Source: Buddleja alternifolia
Taxonomy: Eukaryota > Streptophyta > Magnoliopsida > Lamiales > Scrophulariaceae
Assembly (NCBI GenBank): GCA_019426215.1
Contig: CM033404.1
Span: 3,038,001-3,102,000, forward strand
Direction of reading: 5' to 3'
Length of the DNA: 64,000 nucleotides
The notes beneath the pieces are model-generated. The model was given only the letters and a program-made list of their open reading frames with translations, searched no databases and was not told where the DNA came from. Shown here one piece after another: positions 12,301 through 24,910 of the stretch. The translations under genes and the position numbers were made by a program. Each line of letters starts with the position of its first letter. Within the stretch, counting starts at the first letter, position 1.

Positions 12301-15300
12301 ATTTTAAAAAAAAGAAAATGGGCTAGGTTAGCGCTAACCTAGCCCTAGGTCAGCGCAAACCTAGCCCGGAAATTAAAAAAAAAAAAAAAAATAGGCTAGG
12401 TTAGCGCTAACCTAGACCTAGGTTAGCGCTAACCTAGCCCATAAATAATAAAAAAAAAAGAAAAATAGGAAAAAATAGAAAAATTATGTGTGTTTGCGCA
12501 AATCTAACCTATGTTGGTGTATACCCAGCCTATTTTACACACACTACACACTTATTACTCAACCACACACTTTTTGCACATACGACACACTTTTACACAC
12601 ACTACACCCTTTTACGCACCATACACACTTTTACCCACACACAACATACATCTACACACACTACATAGTTTTTACACTCACTGGGCACTTTCAATTTATT
12701 TTAATTAATTAAATATATACAAACAAATATATATATATATATAGATATATGTATATATGTACATATATTGATTTATTTCTAAAATACAATAAAAATGGAA
12801 AAAGGCCTGGGTTAGAGCAAATATAGCCTATGTTAGAGCAAACCTACCCTAGTTAGATGTAATATAGCCTAGGTTAGAGACGGTGGTGATTGTCGGACAT
12901 GTCGCCGGCGTCGATGGTGGTTGCCGGACGTGTCGTCGACAATGGTGGTGGTCGCCGGAGTTCGGGGGTAGATGTCGGACGTGTCGCCGACAATGGTGGT
13001 GGTCGCCAGAGGACGGTGTTGGTCGTCGACGGTGGGGGTCGGTGGTGTTCGCCGCGGTGGGGAGCACGTTGAATGCGAGAAAATACATAAATATATATAT
13101 TTATAATTAATTAATTTTTAATTAGTTATATATATAAATATAATAAATTAATATATAATTATTTTAAAAAAAAGAAAATGGGCTAGGTTAGCGCTAACCT
13201 AGCCCTAGGTTAGCTCAAACCTAGCCCGGAAATTAAAAAATAAAAATAAAAATAGGCTAGGTGAGCGCTAACCTAGACCTAGGTTAGCGCTAACCTAGCC
13301 TATAAATAAAAAAAAAAAGAAAAATAGGAAAAAATAGAAAAATTATGTGTGTTTGCGCAAATCTAACCTATGTTGGTGTATACCCAGCCTATTTTACACA
13401 CACTACACACTTATTACTCAACCACACACTTTTTGCACATACGACACACTTTTACACACACTACACCCTTTTACGCACCATACACACTTTTACCCACACA
13501 CAACATACATCTACACACACTACATAGTTTTTACACTCACTGGGCACTTTCAATTTATTTTAATTAATTAAATATATACAAACAAATATATATATATATA
13601 TATATAGATATATGTATATATGTACATATATTGATTTATTTCTAAAATACAATAAAAATGGAAAAAGGCCTGGGTTAGAGCAAATATAGCCTATGTTAGA
13701 GCAAACCTACCCTAGTTTGATGTAATATAGCCTAGGTTAGAGACGGTGGTGATTGCCGGACATATCGCCGGCGTCGATGGTGGTTGCCGGACAAGTCGTC
13801 GACAATGGTGGTGGTCGCCGGAGGTCGGGGGTGGACGTCGGACGTGTGGCCGACAATGGTGGTGGTCGCCGGAGGACGGTGGTGGTCGCCGACGGTGGGG
13901 GTCGGTGGTGGTCGCCGACGGTGGGGAGCACGTTGAATGCGAGAAAATACATAAAAATATATATATATATATATAATTAATTAATTTTTATTTAGGTATA
14001 TATATAGATATAATAAATTAATATATAATTATTTAAAAAAAAAGAAAATGGGCTAGGTCAGCGCAAACCTAGCCCCGAAATTAAAAAAAGAAAAAGAAAA
14101 ATAGGCTAGGTTAGCGCTAACCTAGACCTAGGTTAGCGCTAACCTAGCCTATAAATAATAAAAATATATATATATATATATTTACATATTTATAATTAAT
14201 TAATTTTTAATTAGTTATATATATATAAATATAATAAATTAATATATAATTATTTTAAAAAAAAGAAAATGGTCTAGGTTAGCGCTAACCTAGCCCTAGG
14301 TCAGCGCAAACCTGGCCCCGAAATTAAAAAAGAAAAAGAAAAATAGGCTAGGTTAACGCTAACCTAGACCTAGGTTAGCGCTAACCTAGCCTATAAATAA
14401 TAAAAAAAAAAGAAAAATAGGAAAAAATAGAAAAATTATGTGTGTTTGCGCAAATCTAGCCTATGTTGGTGTATAGCCAGCCTATTTTACACACACTACA
14501 CACTTATTACTCAACCACACACTTTTTGCACATACGACACACTTTTACACACACTACACCCTTTTACGCACCATACACACTTTTACCCGCACACAACATA
14601 CATCTACACACACTACATAGTTTTTACACTCTCTGGGCACTTTCAATTTATTTTAATTAATTAAATATATACATACAAATATATATATATATATATATAT
14701 TTATAGATATATGTATATATGTACATATATTGATTTATTTCTAAAATACAATAAAAATGGAAAAAGGCTTGGGTTAGAGCAAATATAGCCTATGTTAGAG
14801 CAAACCTACCCTAGTTAGATGTAATATAGCCTAGGTTAGAGACGGTGGTGATTGCCGGACATGTCGCCGGCGTCGATGGTGGTTGCCGGACGTGTCGTCG
14901 ACAATGGTGGTGGTCGCCGACGGTGGGGGTCGGTGGTGGTCGCCGGCGGTGGGGAGCACGTTGAATACGAGAAAATACATACATATATATATATATTTAT
15001 AATTAATTAATTTTTAAATATTTATATATATAAATATAATAAATTAATATATAATTATTTTAAAAAAAAGAAAATGGGCTAGGTTAGCGCTAACCTAGCC
15101 CTAGGTCAGCGCAAACGTAGCCCGGAAATAAAAAAAAAAGAAAAATAGGCTAGGTTAGTGCTAACCTAGACCTCGGTTAGCGCTAACCTAACCTATAAAT
15201 AATAAAAAAAATGTAAAATAGGAAAAAATAGAAAAATTATGTGTGTTTGCGCAAATCTAACCTATGTTGGTGTATACCCAGCCTATTTTACACACACTAC

Positions 15301-15846
15301 ACACTTATTACTCAACCACACACTTTTTGCACATACGACACACTTTTACACACACTACACCCTTTTACGCACCATACACATTTTTACCCACACACAACAT
15401 ACATCTACACACACTACATAGTTTTTACACTCATTGGGCACTTTCAATTTATTTTAATTAGTTAAATATATATACAAACATATATATATATATATATATA
15501 TAGATATATGTATATATGTACATATATTGATTTATTTCTAAAATACAATAAAAATGGAAAAAGGCCTGGGTTAGAGCAAATATAGCCTATGTTAGAGCAA
15601 ACCTACCCTAGTTAGATGTAATATAGCCTAGGTTAGAGACGGTGGTGATTGCCGGACATGTCGCTGGCGTCGATGGTGGTTGCCGGACGTGTCGTCGACA
15701 ATGGTGGTGGTTGCCGGAGGTCGGGGGTGGATGTCGGACGTGTCGCCGACAATGGTGGTGGTCGCCGGAGGACGGTGGTGGTCGCCGACGGTGGGGGTCG
15801 GTGGTGGTCGCCGGCGGTGGGGAGCACGTTGAATGCGATAAAATAC

Positions 15847-15886
<40 letters not shown>

Positions 15887-17045
15887 TTAATTTTTAATTA
15901 GTTATATATATAAATATAATAAATTAATATATAATTATTTTTTAAAAAAAGAAAATGGGCTAGGTTAGCGCTAACCTAGCCCGGAAATTAAAAAAAGAAA
16001 AAGAAAAATAGGCTAGGTTAGCGCTAACCTAGACCTAGGTTAGCGCTAACCTAGCCTATAAATAATAATAAAAAAGAAAAATAGGAAAAAATAGAAAAAT
16101 TATATGTGTTTGCGCAAATCTAGCCTATGTTGGTGTATACCCAGCCTATTTTATACACACTACACACTTATTACTCAACCACACACTTTTTGCACATACG
16201 ACACACTTTTACACACACTACACCCTTTTACGCACCATACACACTTTTACCCACACACGACATACATCTACACACACTACATAGTTTTTACACTCGCTGG
16301 GCACTTTCAATTTATTTTAATTAATTAAATATGTACAAACAAATATATATATATATATATATTTATAGATATATGTATATATGTACATATATTGATTTAT
16401 TTCTAAAATACAATAAAAATGGAAAAAGGCCTGGGTTAGAGCAAATATAGCCTATGTTAGAGCAAACCTACCCTAGTTAGATGTAATATAGCCTAGGTTA
16501 GTGACGGTGGTGATTGCCGGACATGTCGCCGGCGTCGATGGTGGTTGCCGGACGTGTCGTCGACAATGGTGGTGGTCGCCGGAGGTCGGGGGTGGATGTC
16601 GGACGTGTCGCCGACAATGGTGGTGGTCGCCGGAGGACGGTGATGGTCGCCGACGGTGGGGGTCGGTGGTGGTCGCCGGCGGTGGGGAGCACGTTGAATG
16701 CGAGAAAATACATAAATATATATATATATATTTATAATTAATTAATTTTTAATTAGTTATATATATAAATATAATAAATTAATATATAATTATTTTAAAA
16801 AAAAAGAAAATGGGCTAGGTTAGCGCTAACCTAGCCCTAGGTCAGCGCAAACCTAGCCCGGAAATTAAAAAAAAAGAAAAATAGGCTAGGTTAGAGCTAA
16901 CCTAGATCTAGGTTAGCGCTAACCTAGCCTATAAATAATAAAAAGAAAGAAAAATAGGAAAAAATAGAAAAATTAAGTGTGTTTGCGCAAATCTAGCCTA
17001 TATGGGTGTATACCCAGCCTATTAGAAAAATTAAGTGTGTTTGTG
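6362..17045. repeat. Macrosatellite array, about 12 units of about 860 bp with perfect palindromes
   Basis: An anchor motif (KTGTGTTTGCGCAAATCTA) recurs at 6441, 7273, 8187, 9051, 9911, 10770, 11624, 12487, 13346, 14439, 15240, 16103 and 16976. Spacings are 832, 914, 864, 860, 859, 854, 863, 859, 1093, 801, 863 and 873 bp. Each unit has, in order, two to four palindromes centred on TAGCGCTA, an A-rich tract, a CA-rich block (ACACACTACACACTT), a TA microsatellite, a CTAGGTTAG/CTATGTTAGAG-rich block, a GC-rich block (GGTGGTCGCCGGAGG repeats) and a second TA tract. Central units are nearly identical and edge units diverge. No unit contains a convincing gene. Confidence 0.93.
14155..14395. repeat. 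Internal duplication within one macrosatellite unit
   Basis: The unit anchored at 13346 is 1093 bp long because a block of about 235 bp is present twice (TA tract, ATTAATTTTTAATTAG, palindrome pair). A smaller extra palindrome cassette of about 75 bp near 7990-8080 explains the 914-bp unit. Confidence 0.75.
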
Positions 17046-19060
17046 AAATTTCATTAACTCGAATAAATGAAATATGAAGTGTGTCTCTCTATATATGCAC
17101 GTGATATTGTGTATACTTGGTGAGAGAGAATGTTTTGAGCACACATAATCATGTATTTGTGACGCAAATGACAGAATGATTATTTAGTGCTATGAATTAT
17201 CCAAGTACTTCAAATTATCATTATCAGTGTCTAATAAGTATGATAATGAGTACTTATTCGTTGAATTTTGGATGTATCATACAAAGGTATGTGAAAACGT
17301 GCTTAAGATTGTGATACAATGCATTATATATTATTGCTTAAAGTGGGGCAATAATTATAGCAAGAATGGTGATATATATATATAAAACCGCCATGCAAAA
17401 GAAGTGCTTAATTTGGCTATTGGTGCATTGGTTGGAAGGCATAATCACATTGTGGACTTTGTGTTTATAATGATATATATGCCTGATTCTTGATCTGAGT
17501 ATTTGGAGAATTCTTGACGAATATGTGAATTTGTATATATATATGTGTATATATAGAATCATCTGAGTATTTGGAGAATTCTTGACGAATATGTGAATTT
17601 GTATATATATGTGTATATATAGATTGGGATGAACTCCTTTTGGCTTAAGCATATAATGAAAAAAATGCTTGAAGTGTCCCCTATATATAAGAATTATTTA
17701 TTCTCTATGCTTAACAGTGTGACCATGTGCATACATACATATAGAAATGTATATTATAAAGAAAATATTTATGAGATAAGTTATACGTATTTTGATGCAT
17801 TGTATATTTTCCGGAGTACATAAGTATATGATGATATGATGAGGTGTCTATTGATATAAATATTTAATTTATTGAGAAATTTATGATTTGCAAATCAAAT
17901 GTTAGTTGATCACTAACAAAAACCGTTATCCGGAGAAAAGATAATAAAGATCATGAGAGATATGGAACTACTACCAACCAAAAAATATCTTGATTGAAAC
18001 CAACTCTATCTTAAGGTACAAGTCATACATTTGTCACCTTATGTAATAGAGTTAAAAGGAAATTCAGTACAAGATATTAGCAAAATGGAAATATGGATAC
18101 ATTTCAAGTGCATAACTTAAAAATTATGGCGGTGTCATTATTTTAAAGTTCCATATCTGACCTATGTACTAATTACCACAATAGGGTTAGGATGAGTTTA
18201 ACTAAACTCTTAATAGACTTATAGCTAAGTGGAATGTTTGTGGACATTTTTAATAAGTCTACCTATATAAGGAGAGAAGCGAGATGCCGCTTCTTCTGGG
18301 TTACCATTGGTAGAATCCTAGAGTACTTGTGAATACCAGGATCCAACACAAGACCAATTTTCAAAGGTGCTGCCAAGAAAGAAGAGCAAGAACTCATATA
18401 TAGTGAGAATATGTCTACTTAACAATTCATATTCAACCATGAATTAAAGGATTGTCCACTTCATGACTATTCTCTATATAAAAATCAAGTTATTACTTAT
18501 TTTGTAAATACGTATAATATATATATATATATATATATATAATATGGGTTTCTAATTTATTTCTATATATACGTATAGTTATATATCAGAAAGAAAAGAA
18601 GAAAGAAAAATAAATAATATATTATGGAGGTGTGAGAGAATAGGTGCCTCTTATGAATTGATAAGTTGCACCATTTCATGATCAAAAAATGTGTTCTTTG
18701 ATAGAGATGTGTCTCTAAAATAAAGACATCATTTGGCGGCATCTATGGAAGTCTATAAATACTTCCTCATTTGATCAAATTCATAAAATAAAATTGATTA
18801 CACTAAAGACCTACACCTAATTAGAAGTGCTCTATATCTCTAACACTTGAGTTCTTCTTCTTTATTTCTATATTTTTGGTATTGAATTTTGGTATACTTG
18901 GTCGCGTTTTGTTCTAGCCATTTCAAAGGAGTGTAGCCTTTTGAAACTAGTGAGTTGTAGGCTTTGTATTCTAGAAGTGTATTTCTTGAGACCAACTACA
19001 TCTAAGTGGGAGAAATATATACCTTAAAAATAGTGTCTTCTAAGGTGTGCCTAGCCTATC
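17046..19060. other. Noncoding, retroelement-like sequence
   Basis: There is no credible gene. A TATAAATA at 18754-18761 is followed by a long leader-like stretch, and AAGTGGGAGA near 19003-19012 resembles a Copia-type polypurine tract, so part may be old LTR-retrotransposon sequence. This is weak: no paired LTR or protein relic was seen. Confidence 0.3.
17493..17624. repeat. Two-copy tandem repeat, period 68 bp
   Basis: ATCTGAGTATTTGGAGAATT starts at 17493 and again at 17561. The copies differ mainly in the length of the TA/TG tract at their ends, so the duplication is recent. Confidence 0.85.
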
Positions 19061-19150
19061 ATTAATTATTTTTATAAGAATTACTTCATACCCACTTTGT
19101 AATACAACAAAACCGAATAAACAACCAAACTACATATCAAGGTGACATAA

Positions 19151-19378
19151 TGTGAGAAGGCTTTTGATGAGAATCCATATGAGGAATCCCTTGTGAATTT
19201 AAAGCTTGCCAATGCGATCCTTGCTAAGGAGACATTTGAGGAATCGTTTTGGAGACAAAAAGCTTCTATCAAATGGCTCGAAGGAGAAAAGAACTCAAAT
19301 ATCTTGCACTCCTTTGTCCAAAAGAAAAGGGCAAACGCTAGAATTCACAAAATCGTCGTGAATAATATCCGTTGTTAG
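19151..19378 (+). pseudogene. LINE ORF2 fragment (reverse transcriptase N-terminal side)
   Basis: The frame is open from 19151 to a stop at 19376-19378. Residues read ETFEESFWRQKASIKWL, then EKNSNILHSFVQKKRANARI, matching the conserved stretch that precedes the reverse-transcriptase palm in plant L1 ORF2 proteins (family pattern EEFWRQKARVRWL, then NTKFFH). Only about 75 codons remain. It is a relic and cannot be shown to belong to the LINE at position 1. Confidence 0.8.
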
Positions 19379-19379
19379 G

Positions 19380-19565
19380 AATGGTAGAACCAGAATACGA
19401 AGAAATAAACAAGAAAATAAGAAAAATGAGAAGCATGAAAACGATGAACAAAGGGATTTTAACGTGGTTCGACATAACTTGCCTACATCCACAGATGAAC
19501 TTTAGACCAAATCTGTATCTCTATCTTTTGATGTTGTATGTCTACTTAAGAGCATATGTGTTTAA
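19380..19565. other. Probable LTR relic
   Basis: The phrase TTTTAACGTGGTTCGACA followed by CCTACATCCACAG is typical of plant Copia-type LTR leaders (AACGTGGTTCGG, then CCTACGTCCACGG). No boundary or partner LTR was found. Confidence 0.35.
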
Positions 19566-19574
19566 TACATAATA

Positions 19575-20425
19575 GTGACGTAATATTATTTCATTTCAAC
19601 TAATGTATGATTTCGTATCAATTGACGTATCTTTATCTATTAATTGATGTATTTGGACATTAAAAGTGATGCCTTAGTACATAAAATAGACGTATTATTT
19701 TATACAATGTGACATATGTTTTCATATCAATTGACGTATTTTTCTTTATTAGTTGACGTATTTGTACATTAAAAACAACGTAATTAGTACATTAATTGGA
19801 CGTATTATTTCATACAAAGTAACTTATGATTTCATATCAATTGACAAATTTTTCTCTATCAGTATTTGTATATTAAAATTGATATATTAGTACATTAAAA
19901 GGACGTTTTATTTCATTTTAACAGATGTATGATTTCATATCAATTGACGTATTTTAATCTATTAATTGATGTATTTGGACATTAAAAGTGACGTATTAGT
20001 ACATAAAATGGACATATTATTTCATACAAAGTGACGTATGATTTCATATCAATTGACATATTTTTCACTATTAATTGATGTATTTGTACATTAAAAGTTG
20101 TGTACTAGTACATTAAATGGACGTATTATTTCATTTCAACTGACGTTTGATTTCATATCAATCGACGTCTTTTCATCTATTAATTGACGTATTTGGACGT
20201 TAAGGTTGACGTATTAGTACATAAAATGGACATATTATTTCATACAAAGCGACATATGATTTTATATCAATATAATTGACATATTTTTCTCTATTAATTG
20301 ACGTATTTATACATTAAAAGTGATGTATTAGTATATTATATGGACGTATTATTTCATACAATGTGATGTGTGATATTATATCAATTGTCTTGTTTTTCTC
20401 TATTAATTGACGTATTTATACATAT
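19575..20425. repeat. Minisatellite, about eight copies of a 109-bp unit rich in TGACGTAT
   Basis: The motif ATCAATTGACGTAT or a variant starts near 19616, 19726, 19836, 19939, 20048, 20157, 20266 and 20380, so the period is about 109 bp. Units alternate between a GTATTTGGACATTAAAAG type and a GTATTTGTACATTAAAAG type, which suggests a dimeric higher order. Divergence among copies is moderate. The TGACG core matches a bZIP-type binding motif, but no function is shown. Confidence 0.88.
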
Positions 20426-21218
20426 GCCTTAGGTTAGCATAACTAGCGAATATTTGGAATAAACATCATAAAATTGTAATACAAAACGTAATAAAAACAA
20501 AATAGTTTCATCCAGGACATGGAGAAGTTTGATTATTTAAGTTTGATTGTTTCGACAATTAGACAAAATCGTCGCGGACGTACGTGCTTGGTAATGATCT
20601 ATGTTAACATCTTTATCTTACATAAAGCTTTATGTGTCTATTTTGAAAGTAAAAAAATGGCTTATGATTCCGAGTATCATACAGTGCGTTATGGACTTTT
20701 TCATGAAGTCACGCAAAACTACTGACAAATGTGAGCTTATGTTTGAAGAAAAAACTGTTTCATACTAGACATTTCTTGATCATGTGTTATATATTTTTCA
20801 GAAAGCTCTATGTGTTTACTTTAAAAGTAAAAAAAGGCCAGATGTGAGGGGTGATTTTAAGACAAATCGGGTCCATTGAAGCCGGTCTATCTAACACTGT
20901 TGGATACAAGGATAAAATAGTATAATACACCAAAATCACCTATATGCAATGGTATTTATTGGATCAGCTCTATTGAACCCGATCCATCCTAGAATTTTCC
21001 AGATGGAAGGATTAAGGTTTGTTGGGAGAAATTTTGACCAAGTTTAAAGCCTGTGGGGTCCATTTCTTTTTTAGTTATAGTATTTAAATATTTCTTGGTG
21101 CACCAGTGGGACCCAGACCTTGTGCACCCAATTCCTAAGAAATATCTTCTCTTTCTCTCTCTCAAACCAAGTCACAAGTACAACACATTTGTATTCAAGA
21201 AAATATATCTCCCCTCTC
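20426..21218. other. Noncoding spacer with a short internal duplication
   Basis: A 38-bp stretch with TATGTGTCTATTTTGAAAGT (about 20623-20660) recurs at 20803-20841. The 68-codon frame at 20519-20725 has no recognisable similarity. Nothing else can be supported. Confidence 0.35.
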
Positions 21219-21480
21219 TGTCACGTCCCGGACATTCAAATCCACCTCTCTTCCTTTGGAGGTTCCAAAAGTTCTACACTTCACATTTCCATGTATCTAT
21301 AGATGTGTATAGAAGGATGTAGAAGATATGTAGAAGCTTGTAGAAAGTTTCTAGAATAATCCTTGTAAATATCTTAGACTAGAATGCTCTAGATCTTAGA
21401 TAGTAGTTGTTAGATTGAAACGATCTCATCCGTCCATTCTCATATGGAGTAGTATAAATAGTGGGTTGGAGTTCATTTAT
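21219..21480 (+). other. LTR relic related to the solo LTR at 57.5 kb
   Basis: It shares with 57517-58023 the order TGTCACGYCCCG, CTAGAAtaaTcc, TGTAAATATCT, GATCTCA, GTCCATT, TATAAATAG and GGAGTTCATTT. It is shorter and has no recognisable 3' end, so it is an older truncated copy. Confidence 0.55.
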
Positions 21481-21943
21481 AAATAGTGGGGTAGATTATA
21501 ACTTTTGTTGGAAACTGGTGTGTGTATGTGTGTGTGTATATATATATATGCAATATTTTGAACTTTGCTAAGGAAATAGATCCTCTTCCTGTTTCAAGAA
21601 ATATTTTGTAGACCATAAACTCTGATATACACTCAAATATGTTGTATGTGTCCTTGTATTATTTATTTTATATTTTGAAATATGTAAAGATTGTCTTTGA
21701 AAACCATTAATAAGGTTATGATTCTAGTATGTAAAGAATTTGTATTTCTATTTCTTTATTCATAATACTTATAATAAGTACTGCAGTATAATTTTTAGGT
21801 TTACATAGAATAATAAATTATTTATCAAAATGATGTATTAATATTCTTGTTTCTTCATTACTTTTTTTATGCATTATGCTTGTAGTTACTTTAGTTTATT
21901 AAAAAAATTATCTTGTGTGAGCTAATATTTTATTTTTGCGTAG

Positions 21944-22346
21944 ATGATCCCCATGGAGTTAACTTTGGCACCACAGCAACATTTACTTCGATTCCAAATG
22001 AGATCATGACCACTTTTGGCCATGGTCATATCAATCTTAGAGTGATGGTTGGAGTGGAGGAAGACTTGCGTGTACTCGGCCTTAGAATGTTGTGGGGCCG
22101 TCGTTGGATCGAGGAGGGGTTTGGGGATTTAGTTGCATGGAGGTAGGGAGTTTCCTGGTATTTCAGTATGATGAAAACACAACCTTAAGCTTATAACACT
22201 ATGACTTGAATAGTGGTGGTGATAATGCTATAGATGGTGATATGTTTTCCACTGCTAATGATCATAGTTATCAGAATTAAGGATCACCAAGGAAAAAAAG
22301 GGCCCTGTACGAGTTGTGCTTCAAGCTTATTTAAAAGCTACTTATT

Positions 22347-22385
<39 letters not shown>

Positions 22386-22954
22386 GAAATTACATGCACG
22401 CCCCCTCACTTTAGTGCAAATTATCGAAAAATTCCTGATATTTTAGAAATTGCATAAAATTCCCCTCGTGTTAGGATATTCTTACAATAACACCCCTGTG
22501 TATTTAAAGATTCTTACAACTGCAACCCTATAAATCTTAGAAATAGACCCCTTAAATGGGTCTCGTTGTAATTTACTAAAAATTAGGAGGTGTTTTGGTA
22601 ATTAACACTAAAGTGAGGGAGTGTGCATGTAATTCACCCTATATATATTTGATACATCTGCATAAATTACATTTGAAATAACTTTGTGGTCTATATATGC
22701 AGGAGATTCCCTTACCATTTGCACAAAGACACATGCCAAGACCGATCATGATCGAAGTGTTAGGGGAAGCGTCGGAGCTTAGTTTAGGGATTAACTGGCA
22801 CAAAGGAATAAGCCCCAGGTTTACAAAAGGGTGGAAAGATTTCTGTAGAGTGAACAATCTTCAAGCTGATGATATGTACATATTTGGCTGGATTCCTAGA
22901 GGACCTAGAGCTTCTTTACTAGTGAGATTCTTTAGAATCACTATTCATTGTTAG
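21944..22954 (+). pseudogene. REM-like B3-domain gene, broken
   Basis: Two B3 DNA-binding domain remnants are visible. The first begins after an acceptor (TTTTTGCGTAG at 21933-21943): IPNEIMTTFGHGHINL, then a frameshift near 22140, then GSFLVFQYDENTTLSL followed by a stop at 22194. The second is a final exon after TATATATGCAG (ends 22702): EIPLPFAQRHMPRPIMIEVL, then SPRFTKGWKDFCRVNNL, stop at 22954. B3/REM proteins are plant transcription factors. The 5' exons are missing, and the frameshift plus two in-frame stops disable the gene. A MITE sits in its intron. It resembles in layout the intact B3 gene 12 kb away. Confidence 0.75.
22383..22639. mobile_element. MITE, about 257 bp, in the intron of the B3 pseudogene
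   Basis: The left end (GAGGAAATTACATGCACGCC) pairs with the inverted right end (GGGTGAATTACATGCACACT); inverted repeats run about 36 bp through CCCTCACTTTAGTG. Flanks are TA microsatellite, so the target duplication is ambiguous. Confidence 0.8.
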
Positions 22955-23284
22955 ATATATATATGGAGAACATTATTCAATTCAATTTATGTTTGAAGTT
23001 TAGTTGAGTTTTTGCTTTCTTTTGTTTTGGCTTTCACTCCTGGAGGACCTAGAGCTTCTTTACTAGTTAGCTAAAAAACACGGACACTTCGAAAATTATC
23101 CCTCGAGTGTTGTCGGGCGTCACCTTCGACACACCTCCTTCACTCGTCGGACTTGCTAATATGTGTCCATGGTTAAAAAATAAAAAAACAATTCAGACAC
23201 CGTGTCAGATACAACCAATAAGTTCGTGCACATTCATTTGATATAATAATAATAATTTTTTATTTGAGGATAATATTAATTTAT
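22955..23284. other. 3' flank of the B3 pseudogene with a duplicated exon tail
   Basis: A 29-bp stretch (CCTRGAGGACCTAGAGCTTC and onward) from the end of the B3 exon at about 22895 recurs at about 23040. A further block (ACACGGACACTTCG to ATGTGTCCATGG, 23077-23171) is GC-richer than its surroundings and may be TE-derived. No gene. Confidence 0.4.
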
Positions 23285-24193
23285 GGGAGTTGATAAAGGT
23301 ACTCCATATTTTGTTAAAGGCACTCCACATTCTTTTTAAATTAATTAAGTTGACTGTAATGCCCCTCAATGTATCATATAAATTTTTTATTAATATTAAA
23401 AGGTGAACTAAATGATCCTTTCTAAAAAAAACTGTGAAGAATATATTTAATTCTTTTTTTTTTAAAATAATACCAAGTAAAATTGCGTTTTTTGTCAAGC
23501 ATCCCTTTTGAAATAAAAAAAAATTATTTTTCATCAATGCAATAAGACTAATAACTAATTATCTTGCCAGGGATATTCAAACTCTGATATGATTTTATTT
23601 ATTCCTTAAATGTTGCTCCATTGCAAATATCAAAAAAAATAAATTAAATATTGAAAATAACATTAAAGGCCTAAAAATTACCAAAAAAGTAAATATAATC
23701 GTCAGATTATATTACACTGAGTTACTATTGGTGAACTCAATATGTCCACCTAGAATAATAGCTAATATTATTTTCTATTAAATTTTATGAAAAGTAATTG
23801 TCAATTTTATCCATAATAAAATAATAAATTTATCCTAATTTGGGTCTAAATAAATATGTAAAAGTTTTAGTCATATTTATGAACTTTTTTTAACTTATTA
23901 TTCACGGTAGTTATCTGTCACTTTTAAATTTTAAAATTATGAACTATCAAATTTCGAATACTTATTCTACATTTAATTAGAAAAGTATTATAAGAGACCT
24001 GCCTGGTCCGTTAAGACAATGAGGAGCACTTGCTATAGAAGAAACAGCAGTTAGCTCTAACGTAAAAACTAGTTTGTCAAAGAAATTGATAAGAATTACT
24101 TTAATAGACTAAAGGACATTTTAGTCTATGTGGTAAAATTTAAATAAAAGTGGAGTGCCTCTGACAAAATATGGAATGTCTTTATCAATTCCC
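23285..24193. mobile_element. TIR element, 909 bp, with 8-bp target duplication
   Basis: The left end GGGAGTTGATAAAGGTACTC pairs with the inverted right end GGGAATTGATAAAGACATTC; inverted repeats run about 60-70 bp. The flanks are TAATTTAT on both sides (23277-23284 and 24194-24201). An 8-bp duplication fits hAT elements; a 9-bp Mutator-type site with an end mismatch is possible. The inside is AT-rich and noncoding. Confidence 0.75.
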
Positions 24194-24325
24194 TAATTTA
24201 TTACTATTTGGTTATTTTAGTTTTAACAAAAAAGTTAAGAAATATAAACCATCCCAAATCATTCATACTGTTAGAATAGTTATTATATTATTATTATTAA
24301 TTATTAATTATTATTATTATATATA

Positions 24326-24781
24326 GGGAAAATTGCATCTTTGGTCCCATAACTTTGACCATTTTCGATTTTGGTCTGATTCATTACGAGATTCACATTA
24401 TATCCTATAACTTTCAATTTTTCTCACATTTGATCTCATTGAAGGATTTTTTCCAATACTTAACGGTCAACTCCATTAGTTAACATTTTTACCGAATTTT
24501 TTGGGCATTATTAGTGCATGAATGCACTCACACACGGATTATGTTCAATATCACGATGTTTTTATTCAATATCACGTGTCACTCACGCACAAAATCTCCC
24601 TAAAAAATGGGTCAAATGTTGACTAACGGAGTTGACAGTTAAATATTGTTGGACGGAATCCTTCAATTGGATCAAATGTGAGAAAAATTGAAAGTCATGG
24701 GATATAATGTGAGAATCTAGTAATGAATGAGACCAAAATTGAAAAAGGCCAAACATATGGGACCAAAAATACAATTTCCCC
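24326..24781. mobile_element. Mutator-like MITE, 456 bp, with 9-bp target duplication
   Basis: Long inverted repeats start GGGAAAATTGCATCTTTGGT at the left and reverse-complement GGGGAAATTGTATTTTTGGT at the right, and extend far into the element, so the whole unit can fold. Target duplications TTATATATA lie at 24317-24325 and 24782-24790. The ends match those of the element at 59950-60994, so both belong to one family. Confidence 0.85.
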
Positions 24782-24910
24782 TTATATATATTTTAGATTA
24801 TAGATGATATCTCCTTAAAAAAAGTGCAGATAGGATTTTTTACTCTTAAAACTTTATGCATCAGTCAATCTTTCTTTTATCTTTCTATATTTTATTTGTT
24901 AATAATTCTT

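Noticed and set aside
6440..16741. Repeated frames of 60-78 codons (MCVCANLTYVG type, MLVYTQPILHT type, GGGRRR type) in every satellite unit
   Set aside because: They are low-complexity CA-rich or GGT-rich sequence read in several frames at once and recur only because the units are near identical. No codon bias, start context or family similarity.
6362..17045. CRISPR-like regular repeats
   Set aside because: Units are about 860 bp with no short repeat/spacer structure, and this is a plant nuclear genome.
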